DNA from: Syntrophomonadaceae bacterium
GTDB taxonomy: Bacteria; Bacillota; Dethiobacteria; DTU022
NCBI GenBank assembly: GCA_003558195.1
Contig: PWMM01000119.1
Span: forward strand, 1 to 6,248
Direction: 5' to 3'
Length of the DNA: 6,248 nt
A model generated the notes under the pieces. That model was not told where the DNA came from. It did not search any database and saw only the letters and a program-made list of their open reading frames with translations. The translations under genes and the position numbers were made by a program. Shown in pieces: positions 5,492 through 6,248 of this stretch. How positions within the stretch are numbered: position 1 is the first letter of the stretch; each line of letters begins with the position of its first letter.

Positions 5492-6248
5492 TTATTTATC
5501 AACCAGCGAACGCAGTGTTTGCATAAAACCGGGAAATGATATGTTAATTACTTCAGCCCCGTAAATAGCTGTTTCACCTTTAGCAACAAGTCCCGCTACA
5601 GCTAAAGCCATTGCAATGCGATGATCGCCACAAGCTTCTAGATCAGTTCCTTGCAGACTTTCTGTCCCTTTTATGATCATGCCATCTTCAGTTTCTGCTA
5701 TTCTAGCGCCCATCCTATTCAGCTGTGCAGCTAAAGTAGCAATACGATCTGATTCTTTAATCCTTAATTCTGAAGCATCACTGATTTTCGTTTCTCCTTC
5801 CGCCAGCGATGCGGCCACTGCTAAAGAAGGTATCTCATCAATCAGGCGCGGAATCATTTCACCACCAACATTTACTCCTTTAAGCCTTGCTCCTCCTTTT
5901 ACATAAATGTTGGCAACCGGTTCTTTACCCCAAATCTTTTCATCTTGCAATTCAATATGAGCTCCCATCTTTAAAAGCACTTCAATAATGCCTTTCCTGG
6001 TGGCATTAACCCCTACTTCCTTTATAAGCAATTCCGATCCGGGTATTATTGCTGCAGCGACAATCAAGAAAGCAGCCGCTGAAAGATCACCTGGAACCAT
6101 AACCTGGGAGCTTTTTAAAGAAATACCGCCACTAATAGCAACCTTGTTATTTTCCACTTCAGGCTCAGCCCCGAAACAAGATAGCATCAGTTCTGTATGA
6201 TTACGGCTCTTGAAAGGTTCTTCGATCACGGTCTTTCCATCTGCATAG
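5492..6248 (-). CDS. aroA: 3-phosphoshikimate 1-carboxyvinyltransferase (EPSP synthase), 3' part, start beyond right edge
   Basis: EPSP synthase joins phosphoenolpyruvate to shikimate-3-phosphate in the cytoplasm, the sixth step of the shikimate pathway. The window holds 251 codons plus TAA, roughly the C-terminal 58% of a protein usually about 430 residues long. The reading frame stays open to the edge, beginning YADGKTVIEEP, a typical internal AroA stretch, so the GTG at 6229 is not a start. Visible hallmarks are SRNHTELML (the family usually has SRDHTE), VPGDLSAAAFL in the domain with the PGD-S/A-AAF motif, GVNATRKG, the RLIDEIPSLA motif carrying the catalytic-loop Asp (codon at 5839-5837), ELRIKESDRI with its phosphate/PEP-binding Lys-Glu-Ser-Asp-Arg, and GDHRIAMA near the C-terminus. 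The motif forms resemble those of Bacillus-like AroA more than E. coli AroA; this is my impression and not a computed classification. A 157-bp gap separates it from hisD, with no terminator seen. The identification is very secure. Confidence 0.97.
   Translation of the reverse strand, partial: YADGKTVIEEPFKSRNHTELMLSCFGAEPEVENNKVAISGGISLKSSQVMVPGDLSAAAFLIVAAAIIPGSELLIKEVGVNATRKGIIEVLLKMGAHIELQDEKIWGKEPVANIYVKGGARLKGVNVGGEMIPRLIDEIPSLAVAASLAEGETKISDASELRIKESDRIATLAAQLNRMGARIAETEDGMIIKGTESLQGTDLEACGDHRIAMALAVAGLVAKGETAIYGAEVINISFPGFMQTLRSLVDK

Noticed and set aside
5673..6200. Plus-strand open stretches at 5673-5906 and 5988-6200
   Set aside because: Both are antisense to the well-conserved aroA coding sequence; the Ala/Ser-rich translation is typical of shadow frames.
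6227..6229. GTG at 6229 as the start of aroA
   Set aside because: The frame continues upstream to the window edge with conserved AroA residues (YADGKT), and a protein starting there would lack the whole N-terminal domain.

Overview
The window is a tightly packed stretch of primary metabolism with every recognisable gene on the minus strand, so it reads right to left. In transcription order it holds the 3' part of aroA (EPSP synthase, running off the right edge), then hisD, hisB, hisA, hisI, a PHP-family histidinol phosphatase (hisJ), an O6-alkylguanine-DNA alkyltransferase (ogt/MGMT type), and the 5' part of aroC (chorismate synthase, running off the left edge). No RNA gene, mobile element, CRISPR array or long repeat is visible.

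The features point to a low-to-mid GC member of the Bacillota, most likely Clostridia-like. They are strong GGAGG-type ribosome binding sites, two TTG starts, the PHP-type histidinol phosphatase used by Bacillus relatives (instead of the bifunctional HisB of enterobacteria), a stand-alone HisB dehydratase, and a Bacillus-like AroA. Genus cannot be assigned from the sequence alone.

Layout: aroA ends at 5492. A 157-bp gap (5335-5491) carries the only good promoter candidate in the window (-35 at 5443-5438, -10 at 5420-5415). From hisD to aroC the genes overlap or sit close together: hisD/hisB overlap by 4 bp, hisB-hisA are 10 bp apart, hisA-hisI 52 bp, hisI/hisJ overlap by 8 bp, hisJ-ogt are 22 bp apart, and ogt/aroC overlap by 23 bp. 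No intrinsic terminator was seen in any gap, so hisD-hisB-hisA-hisI-hisJ-ogt-aroC is probably one transcript, possibly also receiving read-through from aroA.

Together the his genes encode PR-AMP hydrolysis (HisI), ProFAR isomerisation (HisA), IGP dehydration (HisB), histidinol-phosphate dephosphorylation (HisJ) and the final two oxidations (HisD). The steps not encoded here are HisG (with HisZ if used), HisE, HisH/HisF and HisC. The absence of both hisH and hisF, which usually flank hisA in clusters of this type, is the most notable structural feature. AroA and AroC catalyse the last two steps of chorismate synthesis, so the his block sits between two consecutive shikimate-pathway genes. I see no convincing sign of an undescribed system; the oddities are in gene order and operon composition.
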